Assembly: GCA_024449915.1 (NCBI GenBank) | Contig: JAMZAV010000361.1 | Coordinates: 434,001 to 498,000 of the forward strand | Length of the DNA: 64,000 nt | Source: Sweltsa coloradensis | Taxonomy: Eukaryota; Arthropoda; Insecta; Plecoptera; Chloroperlidae | Direction of reading: 5' to 3' | Shown here: piece after piece, positions 12,717-25,091 of the stretch | Numbering within the stretch: position 1 is the first letter of the stretch | Layout: every line of letters starts with the position of its first letter | The notes under the pieces: model-generated | Told to the model about the DNA's origin: nothing | The model's input: the letters and a program-made list of their open reading frames with translations, nothing else | Database searches by the model: none | Made by a program: the position numbers and the translations under genes

Positions 12717-13478
12717 TTAATGTATATATTAACGTTATTATTTTACGAAAGAGCAGCAACACAGATCACTGAGTTACCTAGTAAATACCTAGTTTAAATA
12801 TTAGTTGGATAAGATTTCAATGAATTTGTCTAGAAATCACATAAATTGAGTATCACAATTTAGTTTGTGTACTTGGTTATATTGTAATCATGACAATTAC
12901 ATAAAATAGTGTGAGTAGTTTTGAGGGGCTAAGAAGCCAGCAAACCCAATCACATTTAATTAATATTCAACAAACTTTATTCAAAATAAATTAGTTTGCA
13001 AATCGAGCCCAAAAAGTCAGTAATCAAACTTCGTGCCTCTGAATTAATTGCCAGATTTAACTTGCTGCACAATCATACCTTAAAACCTTGTCTACCTTGT
13101 CTAAGATAATACATTTCCAACCCGTTGTTTGTTTTTGTGTACATTTATTTAAAATAACAATTCGTCGAAATGTATCTGATTCTATCAATCTGATTCTTAA
13201 ATAAGACAATGGGCAGGTTTTGTGTGTGTATAGATATAATCTGTCAAGTGCCCAAGCACCCCTCCCCACGACAAAGTTGACTGGATAATGTTGCGCTTTG
13301 CTTTTTGTACCTTGCCCTATGTACACATATTCTGTCGCTCAAAATTGTTTTTTATTACAATTTATTTCTGTTTTTATAAAAATACGAAATAAAATCAAAC
13401 TATTTTATCATGAAACGATGATATAACACGCTCGTATTAGATAACGCATATTTAAACAGGAATCCAGTAGTTCACGCA

Positions 13479-13844
13479 ATGGCGCACAACTGCGAACTAG
13501 CAGAACACAGCCTGAATCCAATTAACACCAGTGTATTTGCTTTGCTGACCGTGGATCCTACTTTAGTTTCCTTCCTCACAATAAAGATTTGCAAATTCAT
13601 TATTCTTAACAAGATTTTTCACATCCTGTTTCAATGTGCTTTATTTGCACACATTTCTTGGATATTATCGTATTTTGATGCTCAAATTTTGGGATTGACA
13701 ATAACCATACCTCCTCATATGAACTTGAACTCAGTCCATTGGTTAGAACCGGATGATCCGTCATGGCATGGTGTAAACGAAACTAGCCATGCCGTGCATC
13801 ATTTTTATTTGTTCCCAAAATTATTGTTTTTAATGCATTGTTGA
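13479..13844 (+). other. Unassigned open frame in duplication unit 1
   Basis: An open frame of 121 aa (start MAHNCELAEHSLN) matches 16149-16487 until the duplication breakpoint, where the C-terminus switches to retroelement-tail sequence. It has hydrophobic stretches but no family is recognised. Conservation between such young copies is not evidence of coding. Confidence 0.2.
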
Positions 13845-13990
13845 GATATTACATTTTAAAATATTTCTTCATGTAGTTTTTTGGTTTCTGCATCTATGTA
13901 ATTGTTTATTTAGTTGCCCTCCTTTGTAAATCATTTTTTATAACTGAATAGGATATAGACTTAAATAAAAATAAAAAAAAATAAAAAAAT
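13798..13990 (+). repeat. Retroelement 3' tail family T1
   Basis: The shared tail reads ctgcatctatgtaattagat, tgtcctcctttgtaaatcag, ttataactgaataggataga and then (AAATA)n. Copies: 13798-13990, 36700-36895, 56505-56660, 19545-19610 (partial) and 47500-47580 (inverted). A repeated 3' end with an A-rich tail fits a LINE or SINE; the 5' part is not identified. Confidence 0.65.
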
Positions 13991-14034
13991 AAATAAACAA
14001 CAAAAATTTTTTTGGTTGTCTAGGTAAAAAAGTT

Positions 14035-14639
14035 CACTTATTTGACCAGAAAGCACACTGCTGCACCTTTAAAAATAAAATAAAAAACGGTAAAAAAACA
14101 CTAACATTATAATTAAATATATTAGTATTTAGTGTAGAAATGGTTTATTGACCCATTAGAAATTATTTTGACATTCCTGGAAAATTTGCCTTTATTGATT
14201 GAGCAAGGTGTGATCTATTATTACTTACCGAATAACGCCAACATCACAACGTACGTAGTAGACTGCATATTAGCTGTTTTGAATTTGAAACTGAAATAAA
14301 ATATGTACGAATATTGTAAATGCTTTATCGACGTTGATTCGATCACCGTGTGTATGTTAAATTAAAATAATTCAACTATAAAGAAATCAATTAAACAAAC
14401 AAACGTCATTTGCATTAACATAATATATTTAATATGTTAATTTTGACAACCAAGAAAAATTATACATTTTATTCCTGACACAGTTCATGAAATAATATTT
14501 ATGCTGTCTTGAATGGTAAATGTAATTAAACTCACCAAAACGACTAAATACAATATTGTTGAGGTGTTGGTTGTTGTTGCTCTCCCAAGTGCAGTCGAGA
14601 GTTAACTGACATATGCAGCGATCACACTAGTATTTATAT
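14035..14639 (-). pseudogene. Orphan promoter and 5' exons of a gene B copy
   Basis: This is the duplicated 5' end of gene B: TATA at 14630-14639, noncoding exon 14536-14607, first coding exon 14229-14268 (MQSTTYVVMLALFG, phase 1 with a good donor), and the small second exon near 14042-14066. In that second exon one base is lost relative to gene B, and the donor GTAAGT has become ATAAGT. The downstream helical exons are absent because the duplication stops before them. No complete protein can be made unless transcription reads through into gene B, which lies downstream on the same strand. Confidence 0.75.
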
Positions 14640-16148
14640 TCAACGTGGACTAGTAGAAGGTATAGGCGTGAAATTCATTGTTGCACAACTCTATGACCGC
14701 CCGCGTTTATTTACTCCGCTCCCGAAACGAAAACAAATCCTTGTTACATACTTTTCCGTAACGAGAGTGAAATATTACAAAAGCCAGGGCTTGTAAAATG
14801 AGAAAACTCCAAACAAAGTTTCATGATAAAGAACAAAAACTTTGAGTTTTCGAATAAAGCACGACATTCTTTAGTCGTGATTGCACGGTGTCGGTACTAA
14901 TATTTACCATGAAATTGTATTGAGTTTTACATATTGTGCTTAATTTCTATGTTAATGTTCTCTACCACGCTATAAGGAGGGGGGTCTTATTTTAGATGGT
15001 AGTCCTAGTGATTGGTACACACTTGTTCATAACTCCACATTCCATATATATTTCATAATTTCATTTGTACAGTATGCAGTACAACTCAAGACGTAGAAAC
15101 GAAAATGTAATATTAGTGTATATAAATATATAAATAATAATAATTTTTCGTGGGAAGCCTGCCCAGGGTGCAATTCATGCCCCTCTTCAGGTGTCAAACT
15201 AGGTATGTTGCGGATAGGACAATTGTGAAGGGATGTCCGAGGACTGTTTAAGAGTACTCAATCTCTTGCATTCGCATTAACGACTTAGGAAAACCTCGGG
15301 AAAAAACCTTCAGTCAGGATTGCCGGTCTCGATAAGATTTTAACCCGCGACCTCCCGAATCAGAGTCTAGCGCTATGTGCTCGAGCCAACACTGTCGGCA
15401 TATATTAACGTTATTATTTTACGAAAGAGCAGCAACACAGATCACTGAGTTACCTAGTAAATACCTAGTTTAAATATTAGTTGGATAAGATTTCAATGAA
15501 TTTGTCTAGAATCACATAAATTGAGTATCACAATTTAATTTGTGTACTTGGTTATATTGTAATCATGACAATTACATAAAATAGTGTGAGTAGTTTTGAG
15601 GGCTAAGAAGCCAGCAAACCATCACATTTAATTAATATTTAACAAACTTTATTCAAAATAAATAAGTTTGCAAATCAAGCCCAAGAAGTCAGTAATCAAA
15701 CTTCGTGCCTCTGAATTAATTGCCAGATTTAACTTGCTGCACAATCATACCTTAAAACCTTGTCTACCTCGTCTAAGATAATACATTTCCAACCTGTTGT
15801 TTGTTTTTGTGTACATTTATTTATAATAACAATTCGTCGAAATGTATCTGATTCTATCAATCTGGTTCTTAAATAAGACAATGGGCATGTTTTGTGTGTG
15901 TATAGATATAATCTGTCAAGTGCCCAAGCACCCCTCCCCACGACAAAGTTGGCTGGATTATATTGCGCTTTGCTGTTTGTACCTTGCCCTACTACATATT
16001 TTGTCCCTCAAAAATATTTATTTATTACAATTTATTTCTGTTATTTAAAAAATACGAAATAAAATCAAACTATTTAATCATGAAACGATGATATAACACG
16101 CCCGTATTAGATAACGCATATTTAAACAGGAATCCAGTAGTTCACGCA

Positions 16149-16487
16149 ATGGCGCACAACTGCGAACTAGCAGAACACAGCCTGAATCCAATTAACACCA
16201 GTGTATTTGCTTTGCTGACCGTGGATCCTACTTTAGTTTCCTTCCTCACAATAAAGATTTGCAAATTCATTATTTTTAACAAGATTTTTCACATCCTGTT
16301 TCAATGTGCTTTATTTGCACACATTTCTTGGATATTATCGTATTTTGATGCTCAAATTTTGGGATTGACAATAACCATACCTCCTCATATGAACTTGAAC
16401 TCAGTCCATTGGTTAGAACCGGATGATCCGTCATGGCATGGTGTAAACGAAACTAGCCATGCCGTGTTTACTCCATACATGATATAA
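16149..16487 (+). other. Unassigned open frame in duplication unit 2 (unbroken form)
   Basis: This 112 aa frame is the copy not cut by the duplication breakpoint and ends FTPYMI then a stop. There is no signal peptide, domain or recognisable family. It may be chance or part of an unknown repeat. Confidence 0.2.
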
Positions 16488-16577
16488 GTTGAATGATTAC
16501 ATGATCCGATTTTGTCACCTTTCTTTCAAATGTATGAGATTTTGCATACAAGGAAAAGATTGTTTAATTGTATATAT

Positions 16578-19560
16578 TTTCACGTGTTAAAAAACTTTTA
16601 TGAATTCCCATTGTATTTTGAACATTCACAAATTATTTTGTAAGACTAAAAAATAAATAAAAACGTAAATTTTTCGGTGTACAATTAGTACAATTTATTG
16701 TATTGTCTAAAATAATTGTAAATCTTTGTTTTCCTGAACTACATTTTAAATTACCGTTTGATCTCTAAATCGTTAAGCTTCTCCTAAACAAAGTCTGACG
16801 AAAGGTTGACATGATATAAGCAAATTGTATGTTGATGATAATTACAAATTATCTATGACTCATTTTATCTTTATAATGACGTCAAAATTCACTAATTATT
16901 GAAGAAGTTTGTTTGGAAACCAAGGATGGTATAAAAAAATTCTTACGTCATATGCAGAATAATGGGTTTTGAAAACGAAACCAACGCTTTTCACTGTGTA
17001 ATTTGTCGTTTTATCTTTAATAGGCCTACACTGACAATTACGTAGAACACGGAATAGACCTCCAACAATTAGCAACCGTCAGTTCGTTCTCCACTGAGTT
17101 TCAAGTAGCCCAATGATGTCCAAAAAATGTGAAAGAAAAAATACGAGCCACTCAATGTATAAGTGAGAGGTGCTGTTGAATCGCCACCTGTTGCTGACTG
17201 ATGGATCATTCCACAGTAAGTATGCGTTTAATGAGAGTGTTCCGACGGGTAATGTGATGATTCCGACTTCCTACACGAAGAAGAATCGAATGTTTTTTAT
17301 TTTTTATTTGTATTTGTTGTCTGATTTCTGCAGTTGTGTAGATACAATTAGAACCTTCGCAAACTAATTGACTTCACTTTTTTTAGTGAATGAAATGTTT
17401 ATCTAACTAGAAAATTTGCTTGATACGTAATGGAGCTAAGGTGTTAACGTATCCGATTTTCTGTTGTAAGTGAAAAATAGTTATAGTATTTTTTAAAATA
17501 TAATTTAATAAATAAAAACATAAATGTCATTTAAAAAAAAATTATTCGTAATTTTAAAAAAGAAAAAATCGTAAAATTTCGATTTTCTTTAAAAAATAAT
17601 TTTTCGATTGCGCTAATTTCACACGAATATATAAATTCATGAATTAAAGGTTTTGTGAAAAAATCATTACGTCGGATAAAGCATGTAGTGCTATAAGCCA
17701 AAAAATTTGAAATCAAAAATTCCAAAAATTGCGATTTTTTAAGAAATTTATCTTCGTAACGCTCAAAATTCCCCACGAATATATCAATTCATAAATAAAG
17801 GTGTGTTGAAAATTATTACAATCGGACAAGCATCGTGTTATAAATCGAGAATTTTTTTTTTAAAAAACGAAAAAAATCGTAAAAAATTTCGATTTTCATG
17901 AGAAAAAATTTTCGATCGTTTTTCCCCCCGTGCTTCTTCGTTTCGGATTTCTAGACCTCCATAAAATTTTTTCGCAAATTTGAGTATCGGTTTTAGCCGG
18001 AATCGTGTTCACGACACACCAAAAAACAAAAAAAAAAAAAAAAAAAAAAAAAAACATTCCGGATTTTTTTTTCCAGTTAGTGAAATGGAATCTTCGCCGC
18101 TCGCACGCTCGCTCGCTCATCCAATGAAAAAACCCAAAATTTACGATTTTTTTAATTTTTAAAAAAATTTTTTCGACTTATAAAATCTAAAATCTTAATC
18201 CATTTTAATGATTTTTTTTCAGAACCTTTATTTTATAATTAAATATTCGTGTGAATTTGGGAAAAATCGAAAAATTATTTCTCATGAAATCGAAATTTTT
18301 TCGTTTTTTTTTTTTTAACAAAACTTTTACTTATAACACTCTCTTTATCCTTTGTAAAGATTTTTTCGAACCTTTAATTTTATGAATTATTATATTGTGT
18401 AAAATTTGAGCGCAAACGAATAATTAAAAAGTTATAAAAAAGCAATTTTACATTTTTTTTTTTATTTTAAAATACATTAAGAAAAAAAAAAAGAAAAAGT
18501 TATTTTTTTTAAATTTTAATTTTAAATTTAAATTTAAAAAAAAAAACGCTTAGTAATAATTTTTTCCAAAACAACAGAAAATCTGCTAAACATGGCAGGC
18601 AATGCACCCAAATTCGCTCATCCAACAACGCGGCGGGACTTACGCGTTTTCCCCAGTTGTATCATTTTTTCACGTGTTAAAAAACTTTTATGAATTCCCA
18701 TTGTATTTTGAACATTCACAAATTATTTTGTAAGACTAAAAAATAATAACGTAAATATTTTCGGTGTACAACAGTACAATTTATTGTTATTGTCTAAATA
18801 ATTGTAAATCTTGTTTATCCTGAACTACCTTGTAAATTACGTTGTCTCTAAACCGTTGCTTTCCTAAACAAGTCTGACGAGGTTGACATGATATAACAAA
18901 TTGATGTGATGATAATTAAAATTATCTATGACTCATTTTATATTTATACATGAACGTAAAGATTCACTAATTATTGGAAGAAGTTTGTTTGGAACCCAAT
19001 GGATAGGTATAAAAAAATTCTTACGTCATATGCAGATACATTGGGATTGAAAACCGAAACCCCCTCACTGTGTAATTGTGTTTTATCTTTAATAGGCCTA
19101 CAATGACAAATTACGTAGAACACGGAATAGATAACAATTAAGCCAAACCGTCAGTCGTGCTCCACTGAGTTTCAATGTAGCCCAATGATTGTCCAAAATG
19201 TGTAGATAATCGAGCCACAATGTATAAGTGAGAGGTGCTGTTGAACGCCACCTGTTGTGACTGATGGACATTCTACAGTAAGTAGCGTTACATGCAGAGT
19301 TGTTCCGATCTGGGTTCTAAAAGTTTGTGCATTTCCTGTACCTTCTCCTACAACGATAGAGAGATCAATTTTATTTATTGTATATGTACTTAGGTATTTG
19401 TTTGAATATATCTGCAGTATGTGTAGATACAAGAAACTCTGTGCCAAATAAGTTTGCTTAACTTTTTTTAGTTGAACTTTAACTGTTTAAAATTAAAGAA
19501 AAATTTGCTTACTTACAACGGAGCTAAGGCTGCATTACCGATCTCATTTCCTTCATTTGT
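16578..19560. repeat. Direct duplication, second copy rich in indels
   Basis: About 16578-17465 and 18669-19560 are homologous and collinear, both starting at tttcacgtgttaaaaaac. The second copy has many scattered 1-2 base gains and losses, often in short homopolymers, while longer words are kept. Between the copies (17470-18660) lies AT-rich DNA with poly-A and poly-T runs, ending in the cgctcatccaacaacgcggc terminus shared with the TIR elements at 24.7 and 39 kb. No gene is recognised in either copy. Confidence 0.7.
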
Positions 19561-19776
19561 AAATGAATAGGATAGACTTTAAATAAATACATACAATAAA
19601 TACAAAATGCATCATTTTATTGAAATATCCTCTTATTATATTTCATAAACAGTAATAATAAATAATAAAACAATTACTTAAATACATAAATTCATTTCAA
19701 TTTAAAAGTAATAAGTTCACTTACACATACCTAATATTGAATTATGCCAATAAATTGATTTTGCGCAGTAGATTGT

Positions 19777-21772
19777 TTATTTAGTCCGGTAATATATCTT
19801 AACAATATATTTCAGCCCCACGCCTATCTGACTAACATATCCCAGCTCCACGTGGTTAGCGCCGACGCCTCCAGACAAGATGGCGGGGAAGCCCCCGCTG
19901 CCATCTTCTATCCTGTCCACCATCTTGACGCAGTAGATTGTCATCTGCTCCGCCCACCAATACTTCTCGAACACCTGCACGAAACCACCAGGATTCGCTG
20001 GTTTGCTGACCGAGTATTCCATCTGAAACGAGCCTGCCACCTCTGTGCAGTTTCCCTCGTAGAGGTCGTGGGGGTTATCCATGGCTTCCACGGGAACTAG
20101 CCTGAAAACCATGAACCATACATGAAGTGACAATTCGCTTTAAATTATCATTCGTGGTAACTGATTATGTAATGGTAGCTTATTTACCGCTTTTTAACCT
20201 TTAATTTTCATCCAAAAAGCTGCATTTTTGGGAGGCTGTTCACAAAGGATGAGCGCGTGTCTCTATCAAAACCGATTTTGAAATTTCAAATAATTGTCTC
20301 TTACACAAAATTGGGAAATTACTGCAAATTAACAGTTTGGTCTTTGGTGTTATATTTATGGTCAGTTATAAGAAAAGCGAGTAGTATTTGGAAAATGTGA
20401 CTTGATACCCACTATTACACATCCTTATTCCTTACCTAACATTTTGGTGCAAACCACAACCCGATAGGACAAATGATACAGCTTCCAAGTGATCCTGACT
20501 TTACCTCTGCGTTCTGCGTCAAAGCCTGGTTTTCTCGACTTACCACACAGCCTTAAACGCATAAATAGATATTTCAGTAATTACATCAGTATTTGCAATT
20601 ATTGGGTAGTGAAAAATACAATACAACAACTGCGTAAATTCTTGTAGCAGTTATGCCGTTTGCGTACAAAAGACCGTACGGGAAAATATGTAAAAATTTA
20701 ACCAGAAAATCATAATTACAAGTTTCATAAGGGAACAACGAGTGAAATCTATCACTTATATATTGTATAAACATCAATGCACTAGTCGACATAACACAAT
20801 TAATTAAAAATGAATGTTGTTAAAAATATAAGATTTTAGCTTTTACATTTTATATTGATAATATTTTGCTTATGACGACGATATATGATACGATAAGTAA
20901 ATCAAGAGGTCTTGTTCTATTGTTCTATCTGATACACCAAGCTCTAATTGGTTTAATTCTGGTCGCGGGTGTACAACTGCATAATCCGCCCAAATAAAAT
21001 TCTACTTCACTCTACTCTCACTACACCGAATGAACGATTGTTATTTCTTGTATTGTGCATCTACCTAGAACTATTTTATGCTAGCATAAAGGGAAACTTT
21101 AGTAAAAGTTAGATTTGAAAATGTTAACTTATTCCATTATTCGATAATACAACTGTTGGAAATATAAGCAACAAGTGTATCTAAAAACGATATGGTACTA
21201 AGACATAAATTAAAAAAGTGCCTCCACCGTGGATTGAACCCGGAACATTGAGCGCCATAGTCACCTACTATAAAACCAAGGTTAAACATTAAAAACTTTA
21301 TCTATATAAATTTTATTAAACATGTCCCCTATTTTATGTCAATCAATCCAAAAATTACAAAATCCATCTCAGCGGGGTGTCGAACCCGGGTCTCCCAATT
21401 GCCGGTCGGGTGTTTTACTTCTAAGCTAGCCAAGACGGGCCAATCCAGATGTTATGAAATAAACCGTCTCGGTAGCAAAGGGGTAAAGCACCCAACCAGT
21501 AATTGGGAGACCGGGGTTTGATACCCCGCTGAGATGGATTTTTAATTTCTGGGTTGATTTACATAAATTCAATTACACCTACGGGAGTGTTTCCCGACTA
21601 ATGAAATTGAGAAATGCCCTCTGTTGAGATCCAGCAACATAATCTTTACGTTTATTTGAAACTCTATGAAACCACACTGTGTTTCTATTCCTACCTGCTC
21701 TGTTTGAGATGGCGTCTGTGCAAGAGAAGACACCATCAACGCTAGACCCAACATCACGCGTAGCATCACCAT
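19777..21772 (-). CDS. MBF2-like secreted protein 1 (2 exons found)
   Basis: Exon 1 (21695-21772) encodes MVMLRVMLGLALMVSSLAQ and TPSQTEQ, a signal peptide and short leader, ending CAG|GTAGGA. Exon 2 (19777-20101) encodes a body with DNPHDLYEGNC, IYCVKMVDRIEDGSGGFPAI, SGGVG and GYVSQIG, ending in IVKIYYRTK. The order C, YCV-(I/V)-D, GTGG-like turn, SGGxG, SQ and KIY fits the MBF2 family, many members of which are small secreted proteins despite the transcription-activator name. The stop overlaps AATAAA. Oddity: exon 1 ends in phase 0, but the body frame needs one base fewer after the exon 2 acceptor (cag|G CTA GTT). Either a small middle exon is missed, or a single-base indel broke the gene or the assembly. 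Confidence 0.7.
21345..21555. repeat. Head-to-head inverted pair of tRNA-like SINE heads
   Basis: The left arm (about 21348-21440) and right arm (about 21460-21552) are inverted copies. Each contains the B-box-like segment (minus GGGTTCGACACCCCG, plus GGGTTTGATACCCCG) and the words tctcccaatt and ccatctcagcgggg. The arms differ at scattered sites, so they are two old SINE copies rather than a fresh hairpin. The pair lies in the intron of MBF2-like gene 1. Confidence 0.6.
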
Positions 21773-21999
21773 GTTGACGTGAGAGAGAGACAGTTCAATC
21801 TGACACCTGTTTGATTCTTCGCATTCACAAGTGCTCGTCACCTTTGATTGATTGCACTCGAGATTAACCTTGAGATTACGTAAGAGGCTCCTTGGTCTAC
21901 AAAACTATCTGAATCCACTCGTTTACTTAGGCCTGCTGATAGAAGTAGCTGAGCGCTAGCTTAATAAAGTTTTTAATAACTTTTCTGTCGTCATAGAAA

Positions 22000-24160
22000 T
22001 TTAAATGCACCCATCGACCTCTTCCTCCATTCAAGGCACTGACCACAGAGTCCAATTATAGAGATGCAAATTAATACTTTTTTTTAACTTTAATAGTCAA
22101 GATGTTAAAAATTAGAGTTTTATGTTGAAGAGGTACAAAATAACGAAACTGCGATTTATAAAACACGTAAAATACATGTAAAAACAAAGTTTTTAATAAA
22201 AACCTGAATTTAAAAGAACTCTACAATCGAAATTGTGTAAAGATTCAAGACATTATAATAAAATGGGATCGATAAATGGTACCACATAAAAGTTGGTAAG
22301 GACTTTAGGAGGCACACTCCAGACAAGCTTTCCATCAGGATGTCCACCAAACGGGTTCTGTCTCGAACGAGTTGGACTTTGTAATTTCTACGGGAGTGTT
22401 TCATGACTAATAACATCGAGAAAGTTAACTACAGTTGACGAAATTAGGCATTTCCCCTGCATTTCGTTACAGTGTTATTGAACCGTTTTGATGTATTATG
22501 ATCATGATTCATTGCCAATTAAAAGATTATTTAATCGATATCAATGTTTTGTTTGTCTTTTATCACAGATAAGAAAAATTATAATACGTTGTAAATAAGA
22601 GAAATCGAATGAGCTATTTAGGCCTATTCACCGTTCCGTATAGTAATCTGTTATCTGAAGTTGTAAGTATACGTCAATCGTAGTTGAATCAGTGAGAGAT
22701 AAGCATGCAGCAAGATTATGTTGCACAATATTTCGTTCCTATGACTATTGTGGAAAATCCTGTACATAACAAACAGAAATTGACTTCAAATACAATTTCA
22801 GTGCGCAACTTTCCGTGTGGTGCATATTTGAAGATTCGTGGTCCAGAATGTAAATAATAAATTCTTGTGATATTTGTAAACTTTTGTGGTGCCCTCAATT
22901 CAAAATGTGGAATTGGGAAAATCACCTTGTCTACCGATAGATGTATCTCAAGCGTAACGCCCGAGACGGATGAGGGAGCTCGCTGGTACAATCCCCGCAA
23001 CCAGCAACCCTGACTAAAAGTTTTTCCTAGATTTTCTTCGATCGTTAATGCGAATAAAAAGTATTTCGTCCTCTTAAAACATCCCTTGGACAATCCATTC
23101 ATTCACAACTTCCCTTACTCTATACAATAATCAGTTGGACACCTGAAAATCTAAAGTTCTCAGGGTAGGTTCCCCACGAAACAAATTGTACCCATATTCA
23201 AAATAAATAAGATTACTTTAATTTGGATTTCGTAATTGTTGTGTATACAATAATATGCGCTTTTTAAACCTAATAAGTCAAGTGTTAAAGGTTACAACAT
23301 AGGATTAGAAACTGTGCTCCCAGGATTACGGGATGTAGGTTATACCAAGCCTCTCGAGAGGAAGCAGACAACGGGAAGTTTATAAAGCAGGATGTAAATT
23401 CACGCCTGATAAGATGTTCTCTCCGCTGTAACTCTTTTATTACTAAGTTTGTATACACATTACGTATCTTTACTACTAAACAAAAACGTAGTGTTCACCC
23501 TTCAGTGTGGTATGGGGATTTTTAAATAAATATTACAATTTGAACGTTTATATTAACACTGCATACAACTAAAACTTAATATTGGTAATTATGATAATTT
23601 TCAATTTTAGTTATAATAATAAGATTGAATTACAATGAAATATTTGAAATAGTAGGATATGTTTAAATATAATTGGGTATAGTTATTTGTTAACTTGAAT
23701 AAAATCACATTTTTAAAGTCAATAACTCTAATCTTGCTCTTGTCTTGCCATCAACAATGTATTTGTATAAAGTTTTTGTACATTTTTTTATCGTGGGAAA
23801 CCTGTTATAGGGTGAAATTAGCCCTCTTCAGGTGAACTAGGTATGTGCGGATAGGAAATTGTGAATGGATGTCCGAGGGCTATTTAAGAGGACTCAATCC
23901 CTTGCATTCGCCTTAACGACTGAGGAAAACCTCGGAAGAAACCTTCAGTCAGCATTGCCGGTCTCGACGGGATTCGAACCCGGGACCTCCCGAATCAGAG
24001 TCAACACTGTCGGTGTTGTTGTACATGAGTAGAAAACGTGTGATTACATCAAGATGTCAAGCATGTTTCTGGAAAGATGAAAATACTTTTGTAAACGTAT
24101 TAATAAAAATAATGCCAAAACATAATTCAACTTTATAATATATTTATTTTCATATTTTCG
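22000..24160. other. Intergenic between MBF2-like genes 1 and 2
   Basis: Holds a short repeat ctacgggagtgtttc (about 22389, also 21579 and inverted at 48870), SINE bodies at 22975-23105 and 23793-24020, and otherwise AT-rich DNA. Confidence 0.45.
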
Positions 24161-24164
24161 TCGA

Positions 24165-24290
24165 TTGCGTCGGGGCCTACAGGATTGGCTTGGTCGCTTT
24201 GATTTACTGTCCCCCACTGAAAATCAGTTATATAACAGAGTGGATCGACTCTAAATACAATTTATTTATTTATTTGATTTTGATTTATTT
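24165..24290 (+). repeat. Retroelement 3' tail family T2
   Basis: Shared words are cggggcctacaggattggct, tggtcgctttgatttactgt, cccccactgaaaatcagtta and actctaaata, then ATTT repeats. Copies are here, at 28255-28345 (inside the LINE, plus) and at 4665-4800 (inverted). Confidence 0.65.
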
Positions 24291-24295
24291 TCCTT

Positions 24296-25051
24296 TCACA
24301 TATTTTCTATAACTTGAATATATATTTCAAAGTAGTATTCCAGCGCGTACGACATCTGACTGGTATAGCCGAGTCCGACCTCGCTAGAACCAACTCCCCC
24401 GTACGAGATGAACGGGTACCCGCCGGTTCCATCCTCCATCCTGTCCAGCATCCTGATGCAGTAGATCGTGTAGCCACTGTACACGTAGCGCGTGATGCTG
24501 TCGACGACCTGGCCGGGTATCGCGTCCTCGCTGATGTTCAGAGCACTGCCCGGGTCCTCCACGAGGTTGCTGCAGTTGCCGACAATCAGGTCGTGGGGGT
24601 TGTCCGTGGCGTGAACACGAACCTAGGAGAAGGAACGGTCAGTGTGTCGTAATTTAAAACTAGGAAGCTTCGCAAACGCTTTTTCAGGCGCGTTGTTGGA
24701 TGAGCGTATGTTTTCTAAACGAAAAAAGCGTAAAATTGCGATTTTCATGCGAAATTATTTTACGATTGCACTCAAATTTCACACAAATATAACAATTCAT
24801 AAAATAAAGGTTCTTTGAAAATATCATTACAATCGGATAATGCATGTAATTGTAGGTGTTATAAGCCCAAGAATGTTTTAAAAATTTTAAAAAAATCGTA
24901 AAATTGCGATTTTAATGAGAAATAATTTTTCGATTGAGCTCAAAAAAGTGGCAGTTCTAAGTTCAGAGATTTCGAAGGCCTACAGAAAATTTCATCGCAA
25001 TTGGGGTATCGGTTTAGCCGGAATCGTGTTAACAAACAGACAAAAATACGA

Positions 25052-25091
<40 letters not shown>

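Larger units (their letters stand above)
11305..16466. repeat. Tandem segmental duplication, two units of about 2.5 kb
   Basis: Unit 1 (about 11305-13797) and unit 2 (about 14020-16466) are highly similar and collinear with an offset of about 2.67 kb. Both hold exons 1-3 of the gene B type, the promoter, a tRNA-derived SINE (12460-12716 and 15146-15400) and an open frame. The right breakpoint falls inside that open frame, after the shared run ending in gccatgccgtg. The DNA between the units (13797-14020) is a retroelement-like 3' tail rich in AAATAAA, sitting exactly at the junction. The high similarity means the event is recent or is an assembly haplotype duplicate. Confidence 0.85.

Noticed and set aside
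13057..15941. Minus-strand open frames ending DKVLRYDCAAS and DEVDKVLRYDCAAS as a conserved gene
   Set aside because: They are the same DNA in two recent duplicates, so conservation carries no information, and no start context or family is seen.
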